DNA of 29,924 nt, from NCBI GenBank assembly GCA_023091735.1, contig JALKBU010000633.1, positions 1 through 29,924 of the forward strand. Reading direction: 5' to 3'. Both the position numbers and the translations under genes were made by a program. Positions within the stretch are counted from its first letter, which is position 1; every line of letters starts with the position of its first letter. Origin of the DNA: Trichomonas tenax (Eukaryota; Parabasalia; Trichomonadida; Trichomonadidae). Positions 7,880 to 17,711 of this stretch are shown piece by piece. The notes beneath the pieces are model-generated. The model saw nothing but the letters and a program-made list of their open reading frames with translations, ran no database searches and was not told the DNA's origin.

Positions 7880-9679
7880 ATGGGAGAGGAATTTGATTCT
7901 TCAGATGTACCGAATATGATTGGTACAATCAATCCTGATGACACAGAAATCAAAACCGCTGCTAATGAAGTATCATCTCTCCGTGTTACAGAATTTCCAG
8001 AACCAGATTTCGTCGGTGAAGGAATCTTAGGTATCGATGGAAACACATATTACCAAAAAATCGATTGCGAAGGAACTCCAATTCACATCAATGACGCAGT
8101 TTTAATTTTAACAGACGATAAACAAGAAATTCGCAAAGATTTTATGTATTGCGGAAGAATTCTTCGTTTCTGGAGGACGCCGGAAGACAAAAGGTACTGT
8201 CTGATCAATTGGTACTGGCGTCGTGAGGAGGTTCCTCCGGAATCGAAGAGTTTTCTTCTTCAACGCGAATTGCTTCTCTCCGAGAAAACAGACACAATTC
8301 CTGTCGATTCCATCAAGACAATCATCAAAGTCCACGAGTCTCCGGAGGCTCTTGGACCAATCGCAAATGTTCCTGTTGAAACTTTGACAAACGAGTTTTT
8401 CTGCAACAGAGGCTTCCTCGTGTCGCGCCATGAGTTTGTGGCATTGAGCACAATCACTCGCTTGATGAAACAGACAGAAGACGTTATTGAACGTGTTGAG
8501 GGATTCTCTAAGTATGATATGGCCAAAGCTAGATTACAATTGAGCAACGTCCAGAGTGTTACCGGGCGCGTTAACGAAATCGACAAAATCAGCAATACAC
8601 TCGTTAGATTTTTGAATCAGAAAGGAAGAGGCGATTGCTTGTACATTTCTGGTGTCCCAGGTACAGGTAAGACTCTCTGCGTACGTGAAGTCATGAAACA
8701 ACTCGCAAGAGAGCAGCTAAACGCTAGTGTTCTCGAGTTCGATTATTACGAAGTCAACTGCTTGAGATTGGAGTCTCCAAAGGAAATTTTCGTCGAAATG
8801 TGGAGACAGATGGCAGGAGAGAAGCTTAACTCTATTGCAGCACAAAGAGCGTTGAATGATGTCTTCGTAAATGATCCACCACAGAACTACATCATTCTCC
8901 TTGTTGATGAAGTCGATGTTCTTCTCACGAACCAGCAAAATGAGCTCTACTGCCTTTTGGAGTGGGCCGGCCTTCCTAAGTCTCACTTCATTATTGTTTG
9001 TATCGCGAACTTAATGGATCTTGACGCGAGATTGAAGCCGAAGCTCGCATCAAGATTCGGAAAGACCGCTGTGAAGTTCTATCCATACAAATATGACGAA
9101 CTCAAGGAAATCATCAACTCTCGTGTCCGCGAACTCGATGTTTTCGAAGAGTCAGCAATCGAATACTGCAGCAAGCAGATCGCAAATTATGGCGGTGATG
9201 CGAGAAAGGCACTTGAAGCATGCAAACGTGCTCTTGATTTGATTCCAGAAAATAATCGTGATGCACAAGGACAGTTGAAGAAAGTCGGATTGTCCAACAT
9301 GACAGCAACAATTCGTGAATTACAAGCAACGAGATCACTCACATTATTATCGAAGCTTTCAGAGCAACAACAGATTTTCTTGACTGCCTTCTTGATGGAT
9401 ATGAGGCTCACAACACGCACAGTCATACCTGTTCGTGATGTATGCCGTCGCCACAAGATCATTCAGTCGCAATTAGAAGCTAAATTCCCAATATCTCAAC
9501 AAGCAATGCTTGTTATTGCTAATCAGCTTGTTGAGATGCATATCATTAAGGGAATTAAAGAATTCAATGTTCACGAAAACTCGACAATCACATTGATGTG
9601 TATGGAGCACGATGCTTTGGCAGCACTAAACAAAGAAGAGCGATTTGCTAGATTTATTGGTAATGTTAATCCTGTCTAA
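7880..9679 (+). CDS. ORC1: Origin recognition complex subunit 1 (BAH + AAA+ ATPase)
   Basis: The 599-residue protein has a BAH domain at about residues 45-185, the chromatin/nucleosome-reading module found in ORC1 but not in CDC6. An AAA+ ORC/CDC6 ATPase follows: Walker A GVPGTGKT (residues 258-265), Walker B LLVDEVD (about 340-346), sensor 1 with an IAN motif, an ASRFG arginine segment, and a sensor 2 helix GGDARKALEACKRAL. A winged-helix domain forms the C-terminus (about 480-590, with the REL/RSLTLLSKLSEQQQ entry). It would bind ATP and origin DNA as the core ATPase of the replication origin complex in the nucleus. It is short for ORC1 because it lacks the long disordered linker between BAH and AAA+ seen in animals and fungi. 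All ATPase motifs are intact. The start at 7880 rather than 7838 is chosen from the initiator. It is GC-richer than the flanking desert, as expected for an expressed housekeeping gene. Confidence 0.92.
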   Translation: MGEEFDSSDVPNMIGTINPDDTEIKTAANEVSSLRVTEFPEPDFVGEGILGIDGNTYYQKIDCEGTPIHINDAVLILTDDKQEIRKDFMYCGRILRFWRTPEDKRYCLINWYWRREEVPPESKSFLLQRELLLSEKTDTIPVDSIKTIIKVHESPEALGPIANVPVETLTNEFFCNRGFLVSRHEFVALSTITRLMKQTEDVIERVEGFSKYDMAKARLQLSNVQSVTGRVNEIDKISNTLVRFLNQKGRGDCLYISGVPGTGKTLCVREVMKQLAREQLNASVLEFDYYEVNCLRLESPKEIFVEMWRQMAGEKLNSIAAQRALNDVFVNDPPQNYIILLVDEVDVLLTNQQNELYCLLEWAGLPKSHFIIVCIANLMDLDARLKPKLASRFGKTAVKFYPYKYDELKEIINSRVRELDVFEESAIEYCSKQIANYGGDARKALEACKRALDLIPENNRDAQGQLKKVGLSNMTATIRELQATRSLTLLSKLSEQQQIFLTAFLMDMRLTTRTVIPVRDVCRRHKIIQSQLEAKFPISQQAMLVIANQLVEMHIIKGIKEFNVHENSTITLMCMEHDALAALNKEERFARFIGNVNPV

Positions 9680-10255
9680 GGTAATTGAAATTAAACAATT
9701 TATGTATTTCCTTATTATTCGACACATATTTTAAAACTCTATGATATTCATTGATCAAAGATAATAAAAACATTATAATATAAGAAGAAAATGTCTCATT
9801 TTTTCAAAATATATGATATCAAAATAGTTTGGTATCATAAATCAGTACCATTAATGCAATTATGAATTTGATGTTATACTTATGTTGTTTATGCTTCTAA
9901 AGCTAAAATTTAAAACGAATAGTTCTTTTTCTGACAAGTAATCATTATTTTGACAAGTAAACGACTATTCGAAAAATTGCAGATTATTGATCAGAATAGC
10001 ACATAAAACAATAAATTCAAAATTTCATTTATGGCTATTTGACACAAGGGGTTTGGCAGTTTTTAAAAAAATCAAAAAGGATCACCAAATTTATATAGAG
10101 ACATTTTTGCACCATGAAATAATAAATAGGGGGGTGACACTGTCAAAACCTTATTTTCAATGCTAAACAGAAAATCTGCGATAACAAGATATTCCAAGCA
10201 ATATATTTCTCACTTCACAAAAATTGAAGCAAAAAATAGTCAATTTGCCACTAAA
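9680..10255. other. Intergenic, promoter region of the gene at 10256
   Basis: There is no gene here. It holds two identical TGACAAGTAA words (9932-9941 and 9951-9960) spaced 19 bases apart, a TCACTT initiator candidate at 10210-10215, and an initiator-like CCACTA at 10248-10253. The latter would leave a leader of only 6 bases. Confidence 0.5.
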
Positions 10256-11698
10256 ATGTTTTTCTTCTTTTCAGTTGCGTATTACAGAGTCCGCGGACCG
10301 ATCGGATACTGGAACACGGTGAAAGCGATCGATGGCGACAAGGTAAGCGAGTTTATGACGAATAGAGGAGTTAATGTTATAATCTATGCTAATGACGAAG
10401 ATGACTTAGATTTTGCTGAGAGAGGATTGAGGGACTACGAAAAGACAGTAAATTTCGTGCGCACGAAGCCAGAATTTGCAAATAATCAATCTTGCGTTTC
10501 TTTCCCTTGCATAGAGGGTTACGTAGACGGAACAAAAGTGACAAAAAATGCACCAATTATTCCTATTGGATTCAATGACTGGCTTCAGAAGCTTACAAAG
10601 CCACAAATCGTTGAAATCACACATCCAGAACAATTACGCCGCCTTTTGACGACTCCTGGATCAATAATTATCGGTGTTGACATCAAGGAGAGGCCGGAAT
10701 CGATGAAGAAAACAGACACTTTCTATACTTGCAGATCAGATTATTTCGAATCTATGGGAACGAAGCTTCAAAAGGGAATCTATGTCTATAGATCAGCCGA
10801 CCATACAATCATTAAGGTCGAAAAGAACTTCCAAAACTACATGAAAACATCAATTGTTAATCCATCCGAAGTTAATATCTCAACACGCCCATATGTCGCC
10901 GGATACTTCATCTCCGACAGCTTCCAGGAGCAGGCTGAGAAAGAGATGGACATTCTCAGATCTCTCGCATCGAAATTCAAAGATGTCTACTTCTTCCCGT
11001 TCTCCTCTGGCTTAGGAGCGATTTTCTCAGAGATTGGAAGAATTGGATACCTCGCACACCCGATTTTTGCTGTGTTTAATTCCACACAAGAGAAGGGACC
11101 GAGATATCTCGTTAATGGCGAAAACGTCCACAACTTGGAGTATTTGAAGAAATTCGTACGCGACATTCTCGATGGAAAGCAGGCACCAACATTCATCAGC
11201 GAAAAGAAGAACGTGAGCGACAAGTATCAGTTAACATATGATGAATTAAAGGATGTTGTCGCTAATCATGAAACAGACATTGTCATCACATACGCATCAA
11301 ATTCCATGTCTCGTGGTGAGTACTTTGACAAGCTTGCGAAGGTTGCTAATTCACTCATCAAGTCTCCAAGCATCAAGTTCTATGTCTACAACTTATCCAA
11401 CAATGATATCCCAGACTGGCACGAGTTCTTTGATGATCCAGTCATCGAGTTCTACGCAAAGGGATCTGTTGAGCCATCATACTTCACACTGATGCCAGAC
11501 ATCAAGACATTCGTTGATTGGGCAGTAGAGTCATCAACAGAGAAGCCAAAGGTAGAGGAATACGATGCACAGGAGATCACACAGAAATTGTTACCACGGG
11601 TTGATGCACTCGGTGATATGGTTTCTGAGGCACAAGAGGTATACCAGTACGAGGACTATCCTGAAGAAGAAGACCAAGAAGAGAACTACGAACTATAA
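10256..11698 (+). CDS. Secretory thioredoxin-fold (PDI-like) protein without a CXXC
   Basis: The frame opens at 10160, but the ATG at 10256 gives a 480-residue product beginning with a short hydrophobic signal (MFFFFSVA), and initiators lie at 10210 and 10248. The body alternates predicted beta strands and helices as in tandem thioredoxin domains of the PDI/calsequestrin/ERp family. An N-terminal unit has VNVIIYAND (strand) and PCIEGYVDG (the cis-Pro/beta region). A middle unit has DVYFFPFSSGLGAIF, and a third has TDIVITYASNS. The only cysteine pair of note is C-x4-C (SCVSFPC), so the canonical CXXC redox site is missing and a chaperone or Ca-binding role is likelier than oxidoreductase. The C-terminus is strongly acidic and ends NYEL, which vaguely resembles a KDEL-type retrieval signal. 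The family-level call is an inference; confidence in the gene itself is high. Confidence 0.75.
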   Translation: MFFFFSVAYYRVRGPIGYWNTVKAIDGDKVSEFMTNRGVNVIIYANDEDDLDFAERGLRDYEKTVNFVRTKPEFANNQSCVSFPCIEGYVDGTKVTKNAPIIPIGFNDWLQKLTKPQIVEITHPEQLRRLLTTPGSIIIGVDIKERPESMKKTDTFYTCRSDYFESMGTKLQKGIYVYRSADHTIIKVEKNFQNYMKTSIVNPSEVNISTRPYVAGYFISDSFQEQAEKEMDILRSLASKFKDVYFFPFSSGLGAIFSEIGRIGYLAHPIFAVFNSTQEKGPRYLVNGENVHNLEYLKKFVRDILDGKQAPTFISEKKNVSDKYQLTYDELKDVVANHETDIVITYASNSMSRGEYFDKLAKVANSLIKSPSIKFYVYNLSNNDIPDWHEFFDDPVIEFYAKGSVEPSYFTLMPDIKTFVDWAVESSTEKPKVEEYDAQEITQKLLPRVDALGDMVSEAQEVYQYEDYPEEEDQEENYEL

Positions 11699-12070
11699 AA
11701 TAGTATATTCCACATAATTATAATCATTATATCTAAACTAAAGCACATTCATATTATAATTTAACTTTTTTAAATCATATACCAATACAACATGATACTA
11801 AGCATACGGCCGATACGCAAAAATATCTCCGACACATTTGACATACACAATTGTAAAATTTTAAAAATACGTACCTGTAACCATCTGGTTTGCGGGTCAC
11901 TTTTTGTACGTTATTTAAGTTTTTTCTCCCATTGGTGAACGGAGGCAAACCCTCCGGCCACATGACAAACACAAATAAATGAACTAAAAATGCTGAACTT
12001 ATCAAAAATAGCATTGATTTATTACATTACAAGCAATAAAACTATGAAATCCCCTTTTTGCTACCAATGA

Positions 12071-12200
12071 CTCTCAAATTCCCCAAAATCCCCATTTGCG
12101 GTATTGAAATAGAGCGTCACTTTTCCCCAAAATTGAATACCCCAACTAAAAAATGTGTGGCGGATATTCAATTTTTTGTTGCCTTTTGGGGAATTGAGAG
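12071..12200. repeat. Inverted-repeat element (MITE-like) with CCCC/GGGG arms
   Basis: CTCTCAAATTCCCCAAAA (12071-12088) is reverse-complemented at 12184-12200 with one base missing. A second left arm, TTTTCCCCAAAATTGAATA (12121-12139), also pairs with 12165-12193 after a 10-base gap. The unit of about 130 bases has the size and shape of a small non-autonomous element or a structured RNA. No target-site duplication is obvious. Confidence 0.5.
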
Positions 12201-12350
12201 GAAAAATGGAAAAAGATGGAGATACGGAGAAAGGTATTTAGTTTTCTTTGAAATTGAAACCATGAATTAGCGGTGTATTTTCCCATCTAATGTATGATTC
12301 CCCACTGTAACAAGTTTCCAAAAAAAAATACTTTTTATTGTAAAATATAA

Positions 12351-12411
12351 TTTTTTCCCCATTTTGGGGTGCACGTGGGGAAGGCCCCCATATGGGAAAT
12401 GGGGAAAAGCC
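12351..12411. repeat. G-run-rich palindromic segment
   Basis: TTTTTTCCCCATTTTGGGGTG is followed by CACGTGGGGAAGGCCCCC, then GGGAAATGGGGAAAA. The outer TTTTCCCCATTT / AAATGGGGAAAA is an inverted repeat, and smaller ones (CCCCATTTTGGGG, CACGTG) are nested in it. On the plus strand four runs of three to four G lie within about 45 bases. Confidence 0.5.
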
Positions 12412-12695
12412 CGATGGTTGATAATAATAATAAATATATTTTGTTAATCGCAAATTAATTTTTCTACAAGTAGCAATTATTAAGAAAACACATTTGGGCA
12501 TAAATTTGCTTTGATTTTCTAATATTGGATTATAACAGAATGTTATTCATTTTAAAGATAAAATAAAACGTTTCAAAACCAGACTGGTATATATGATGTT
12601 GTGCGTTCGAAAAAATAAGATTGAAGAAGATAAGTATACATTTGTAAGTTTTAAGTTGATATATGAATGAATATTTATATATCAAATAGATTAGT

Positions 12696-13919
12696 TTAGC
12701 TCTTCTTTGGGCAGTTCTTAGCGATGCTCTTCTTAATTGTCTCAACATCGTGGTCCTGGCAGATGTGTGCGAATGTGCCCATGTTCTCGTAGAGAGACTC
12801 TGGGATTTCACCGCACATTTCCTGATAATACTTGACTGCAGCCTTGTAGCACTTCCAATTTGGATCCTTTGGAAGCTTCTTGTCCTTCCTGTCGTTGCGA
12901 CCCTCGAGTGGGAGTGTGATATCATCGAATGTTCTCTTAGCCATAGCGCGGCGCTTCTTCTCCTGATCGAGCATTGCGCGGAACATTGTGGCGGACTGTG
13001 TGTCCTTGGCTGTCTGGAGACGGCATCTTAAGTAAGCAAGATCTGTCTTCATCGACGAGATTCTTGTTGGATTCTCAACAATTTCAGCGTTCTCATAGTT
13101 GATGTCGAGTGGCTTGGCCTTGCCAAGGAATCTCTCGAGCTTCTCGTTGAGCATCTGCTTGTCACCGTAGTAACGAACATCTGATCCGTATGTGAGCATC
13201 TTTGTGAAATTGAGGAGGCCCTCGATTGTGGAGTTTGGATGAGCCAAAATGAAGCGCATGTAACGGTTCGTCCATTCGTTTGTTCTGAATGTCTCAATTT
13301 CGAAATCGTAACCGTGTGAGTATGAACTCTGGATGGAGTTAGCGGCTGTGATGATGGCAACATTCTTCCTGCCCTTGAAAAGCTTAGCAACAGAGCCAGA
13401 ATAGCAAGCTTCAATAGAAATGAATAATTTACCGAATCTTCCCTTGCGTTCCATCGCGTCGATTGTCTCGAGGAGGTCCTCGCCGCTGATGTGGCCACCG
13501 AATGGTGCGCAAAGGTATCCTTGGAAGCCGTGGTCGTTATAATAGAAGAAAACATCGTCATCCTTTGTAGATTTAAGGACTGGTAATCCCTTTTCGTTTG
13601 GTGTGCCTGTCATTACGCTGTAGAAATTATCTGGAGAAACGTCGTTTCCGCGATATTGAATATTTTCTTTTCCTGGATAAACAGAAACATATTTCTTAAT
13701 GTTGTAAATATAGCCCGGATATGGGTTCTCGTCGCAGGTGACAATGTCATCGTAGGCCATTGTTATGATATGGTCCTTTTTGAAGCCCCTGGATCTGAGA
13801 ATCTGGTACATCTGGAACACATCGACCTGGTGGCGGTAGTTCCTGTAGCCTTTGGAACCTGCCATTAAAACAGCCCACTTTTCAGCCGAAACAAGCTGCA
13901 CAAAGAGAGCAGAAATCAT
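12696..13919 (-). CDS. Legumain-like asparaginyl endopeptidase (family C13)
   Basis: From the first ATG (13919) the product is 407 residues; the frame extends upstream only to a non-ATG. It opens with a short signal peptide (MISALFVQLVSA) and then KWAVLMAGSKGY..NYRHQVDV, the hallmark N-terminus of legumain rather than of the GPI-transamidase GPI8. The catalytic His is in YYNDHG (His130) and the catalytic Cys in EACYSGS (Cys172); the spacing of 42 matches the family. A helical C-terminal region with several Cys (CYKAA..., EMCGE, HICQD, NCPKK) corresponds to the autoinhibitory prodomain. There is no C-terminal membrane helix, which also argues against GPI8. It should cleave after Asn in lysosome-like compartments or outside the cell. 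Trichomonads are known to secrete a surface legumain. An initiator-like GCCATTA lies immediately before the ATG. Confidence 0.92.
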   Translation of the reverse strand: MISALFVQLVSAEKWAVLMAGSKGYRNYRHQVDVFQMYQILRSRGFKKDHIITMAYDDIVTCDENPYPGYIYNIKKYVSVYPGKENIQYRGNDVSPDNFYSVMTGTPNEKGLPVLKSTKDDDVFFYYNDHGFQGYLCAPFGGHISGEDLLETIDAMERKGRFGKLFISIEACYSGSVAKLFKGRKNVAIITAANSIQSSYSHGYDFEIETFRTNEWTNRYMRFILAHPNSTIEGLLNFTKMLTYGSDVRYYGDKQMLNEKLERFLGKAKPLDINYENAEIVENPTRISSMKTDLAYLRCRLQTAKDTQSATMFRAMLDQEKKRRAMAKRTFDDITLPLEGRNDRKDKKLPKDPNWKCYKAAVKYYQEMCGEIPESLYENMGTFAHICQDHDVETIKKSIAKNCPKKS

Positions 13920-14213
13920 TAATGGCAACTGCCAAAAGAATTTAAAATTGTTTGTTTTTGACGGCAAATTACGGTTATTGGTATGCTTCTTATTATATGT
14001 TTATTTTAATTATAAACAAATTTTCGCTTATGCACCCCCTGCAATAGTATTTTATTAGATGGGGTGTTGTAAAGCATTTAATATTAAACAGAGACTTTCA
14101 AAATTGAATGTTTTGCTAAAAATTTACGAAAAAATCTTAATTTTGATTTCTAACATCAATTTTATATGTACTCAAATATTTTCTATTAAATATTGATTTT
14201 TAAGCGGTATTTC

Positions 14214-14304
14214 AGAGAGTTTCAACTCTCTATTTTGGCCCCTGACCACTTTCAAGCTACCAGACTTAGTGTGTAAGCTTGCAAAGGCACGACGATGCTT
14301 ACAC
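14214..14304. repeat. Two adjacent short hairpins
   Basis: AGAGAGTTTCAACTCTCT (14214-14231) is a perfect 8-bp stem with a 2-base centre. Forty bases on, GTGTAAGC (14271-14278) pairs exactly with GCTTACAC (14297-14304) across an 18-base loop. They could be part of a structured RNA. No known family is recognised. Confidence 0.35.
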
Positions 14305-15330
14305 TCCTTTTTCAATTCACAATTCGCCTTTTTAACAAAGATGCCAATCGTATTCTTAGTGAAAAATGCTTTTTAACGCGGATATCATTGAGAATATAAC
14401 ACACAAGCTATTTTCATCAATATTATCATACTAAAACCTCGATCAAAAGCCTTTATCGTTGATATCGAAATTCAATTTCGTCAAGAATCCGAAATAAGAC
14501 TTATCAAGGCTTTCTAAATTTATACATGAGTAACACGTAGTTAGAATTTCATATACAATTATTCATTATTGTATAAACTTCTAATTTCAAAATGTCAATT
14601 TCCAAGTTTGAAAGCATTTTATTTAATGAAATGCAATATATTGTCTTTGTAACTAATCCTGCATAAAATGAGCTTATGAATTTAATCAGTAAATAAATAG
14701 CAAAATAATTACTTTAAATAACAGGATAATTATTCTCGTAACACCTCATACATGTCATCTCTTACATCACAGTTTACTTCTTTTTAAAAAACAAACACAA
14801 AAGGACTTAGATCTTGTTCAGTAATATTAATACGAATCATAACAGGGTGCAGCACATTTTCTTCCTGTTGCATCTATAATGGGCCTGTCAGAAATACGTT
14901 TTTTTGGAGTGTTCCGTTACATTGTTTTGTGCCAATTTGTTAGTTGAATATAGTATTGTGTAACAGTTTGATATTGGAAAAACTTGAAATTAATGCAGAT
15001 TATCAATAAAAAATAATATTGAAATTTCAAAAAAGGTTTTTTGTTTTCATGAATACCAATAATATCGAATATTGCATTAATAATGAATGGCAGTATTGCT
15101 TTAGAGACTTGCACTTCAATGTATATCATAGAAATGAAAGATCTCAGAATTATCATGCAACAATAGTATATTAGAATGTTCTATTCAGTCTACACTAGTG
15201 TGTCCTGATGTGGTTGCGATCCTTCACTTGAAAAGAACAATATTATCTGGATAAAATGAATCATTGATGATATTTCTAAAAACTAGATTGGCATATTAAT
15301 GCTAAATTATTAATGATGTCTTTTAGTCGA

Positions 15331-15353
15331 TTTTTTTTTTTTTTTTTTTTTTT
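15331..15353 (+). repeat. Homopolymer run of 23 T
   Basis: This is an uninterrupted T23 tract in the gene-free region, the longest homopolymer in the window. It may be the relic of a poly-A tail of a minus-strand retroposed sequence or simple slippage. No retroposed gene is recognisable beside it. Confidence 0.8.
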
Positions 15354-16012
15354 GGAAAAACCTGTACAGATTGCAGAGAAATAAATACCTTTTTTTCTTT
15401 AAAAAATCGAATTTTAGCTCAGAAATAAAAACGCTTAATTTTGGTATATGAATTAGCAATCATATACATAGTAAGTATGCAGCACTTACGCATTTTCTAA
15501 TGGCGTGTTTTTTGGACATATGCAAAACCGTTACGCACTTGCAATTTGTAAAATAAAAATATTTTTTTATTATAGGCAGACAAAGTTAAAATGGAAGTTT
15601 CATTAAACGGTAAATATACTTCATAATAGCTCTTGCCATAGAATCAGTCATAAAATATATTACTTTCCTATCAATAATCCATAGTGCGTGTTCAATTTTA
15701 AAACTCACTGACTTTTTTGTATGGTGCGTATAATTGATAGTACACACAGGCCAAATAATTTCTGAAAATCGAAGCCCCTCTCAATAGAGCCGAACGTTCC
15801 GCAAAGCGGCATGCCAGGAAAATTGGCGTATTGAGTAAAAAATAACGTACTTTGCTTATAACCGCCGCATGCTTATGCATAGCATTTTTGTTTACCTACC
15901 AACTTCTCACTTTTGTAACCTAAGGGTATTTTTAGTTGTTTATTCTAATAACAGTATCATATGTAGATTCTAAATATATAATTATATTACAACATGTTCC
16001 TGATAGCAATTC

Positions 16013-16113
16013 TGGAGGAAAATTTTGAACTCAAAAACCAAAGTGTGGATAGCCAAAAGCCTTCTCACTCCCTTCAGCGCTCAGGGGTCTCATCACTAGA
16101 AAATTTTTCTCCA
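16013..16113. repeat. Small inverted-repeat unit (about 100 bases)
   Basis: TGGAGGAAAATTTT (16013-16026) is matched by AAAATTTTTCTCCA (16100-16113), 13 of 14 paired. The interior is noticeably GC-richer than its surroundings (CTCACTCCCTTCAGCGCTCAG). It could be a tiny element with terminal repeats or a hairpin RNA. Confidence 0.4.
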
Positions 16114-17711
16114 AAGATGAAATCAGTATAGCATTTAAAAGCTTGTATACAAAGAATTAGAGGAAAACGCTTTTAAATTGTAAAAACCTAAATTTTGTTT
16201 TGCTTGATATTGAGTAATTCGTCTAAAAACTGAGTGAAATTTTCATTTTGCGACATCCCCATAGGTGACAGCAGTCCATACATGAAAGAACGTATGAGTC
16301 GGTGCCAAATTTAATTTAACACAATAGGCGTGCATGAAGTGCATGCTAATACATGTTATATTTTGATGTTGATAATGACAATATACAATAAAAACAAAAT
16401 TATTTGAAAGAAAATATTCTAAAAAAGCAAAAAATGGATTGATTGAATCGAACAATGTCGTGATTGTTATCTATCTTTCCAAGACTTAGCAATTGAGACA
16501 TATATCCGGCGAGAGCTTCTCAATTTATTTTAGGTATTTAATCACCAGCATGGCTTGGGCTCTCTGAGATTTCTTGAATCTTATGTATGAATTATATGGA
16601 AAATCATATTTACATCGAAATATCTGATAAAAATAAAAGTGTATTTTTATCACATTAATTTTTACTTATCTCCTGATTTCTTGCTATATTGTTGTTGTAT
16701 AACTTTTTACTATCATGTAATGTCCCTTGCAATATACATTGTTCTGGCGAATCATTCTTTGTTATGATGATGTTGAGTTGTATCTTTGTGTAATAGATAC
16801 TCTTCAACTTATCAAATGGTCATATAAATAGTATGATATGTATATCAATAAGTTTTAATTAAAACTAATCAATATGAAACTTAGATTGCAAATTACAAAT
16901 TCAGGAGAACACGCAAATATGAATTAGTAAGTTCTGCTGCAACTTAATTAACATCATCTGTGTTTCATGTTTATCACTTGTTGAATGCATTGTCATAACA
17001 CTAAACCCGAAATTTTAGAGGGGAAATTATAAGGTTATATATTTCGAAAAAAAAGTTTTATGAAGTTTGATTCGAACCTGCAATCGATAAGTGTGTTTAT
17101 GCTGCGATGACACTCTGTATTGAATTTTCGAGGTTTCTTATTATATAATAACATCCAAAGCTTGGAAGCTCATTATTGAGCTCTCCAGTTTTTTACATAA
17201 TGAGTCTTATTAAGAAATTAAAGCAATCCCGAGCAGCTTTATAAATTCTCATAAAACCATGATATTCAAAGAATTCAATATCAATTATTTACAAATATAA
17301 AGCATAAGTCAAAGGAAATACTAACAAATTGCCAGCAAATATGAATACAATCTATAACTCTGCTTTTACGATGATTAAAAAGCAAAATATAATATTAAAT
17401 ATCATAATCAATGTAAAAGACAGTAGACAGCATCAGCATAGAGCACGAATGTAATTGGCAATCATTTTGAATCTTGATGAAATTTCAATATTTTTACTAT
17501 GGTCGAAAAAGGTTTTGCTGATACAATGTCACATGCTTAGCATCAGGTCCTGAACAAATTGTCCAATATATTTGTAAATCAGAAGTGAACTTTTCTCGCT
17601 TAACTTGGAATAGACCATCAACAAAAAGTGAGAAATAAGGTTAGTTCCCTGTCTGTCCCTTAAGCGTAAATCGGATAAGTATTACTAAAACATAAGTTTA
17701 AACTATTAACA

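Larger units (their letters stand above)
11699..12695. other. Intergenic between convergent genes; G/C-run island inside
   Basis: There is no supportable gene. The short frames here overlap inverted repeats. The centre (12048-12415) is a cluster of CCCC/GGGG runs and nested inverted repeats, listed separately. It lies between the 3' ends of two convergent genes. Confidence 0.6.
13920..17711. other. 3.8 kb AT-rich region without a supportable gene
   Basis: Only short frames of ordinary AT-rich character are present. Visible structure: a perfect AGAGAGTT/AACTCTCT palindrome (14214-14231), GTGTAAGC...GCTTACAC (14271-14304), a 23-base T run (15331-15353), a GC-richer pocket near 15770-15880, and an inverted repeat at 16013-16113. 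It may hold regulatory DNA or old repeats. Confidence 0.5.

Noticed and set aside
10160..10255. Upstream extension of the thioredoxin-fold gene to the ATG at 10160, or an intron ending at the TTCTTCTTTTCAG near 10275.
   Set aside because: The added 32 residues would bury the signal peptide. A TCACTT initiator lies inside the extension, and no 5' splice site or trichomonad branch/3' splice motif is present.
12238..12501. Open frames within the G/C-run island.
   Set aside because: They arise from the inverted repeats, have odd composition (many Pro, Gly and Phe) and show no initiator or domain.
13049..13561. A 170-codon frame antiparallel in phase to the legumain gene.
   Set aside because: It is a Ser/Thr/Arg-rich shadow frame on the same strand as a fully conserved protease reading frame.
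12696..13919. GPI8/PIG-K (GPI transamidase) as an alternative identity for the C13 protease.
   Set aside because: The N-terminal GSKGYRNYRHQVDV pattern is legumain type, a Cys-bearing helical prodomain is present, and there is no C-terminal membrane helix.
14917..15156. A 79-codon minus-strand frame with hydrophobic segments.
   Set aside because: It is typical of AT-rich noncoding DNA, with no initiator, no domain and low-complexity Ile/Phe/Tyr content.
15698..15880. A 60-codon frame in a GC-richer pocket.
   Set aside because: It is short, lacks a domain or promoter, and local palindromes (CCGCAAAGCGG) may account for the composition. It is kept only as part of the region description.
17047..17120. 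Minus-strand tRNA-like signal: a GGTTCGAATC B-box-like sequence (17069-17078) followed by a run of eight T.
   Set aside because: The bases flanking the TTCGAAT loop do not form a T stem, no acceptor or anticodon arms of the right size can be drawn, and no A box is correctly placed. It may be a tRNA scrap but is not a gene I can support.
17021..17120. A possible third copy of the 249/7613 repeat (GGGAAATTAT, later CACTCTGTAT).
   Set aside because: The two blocks are spaced about 94 bases apart instead of 82-83 and the sequence between them does not align.
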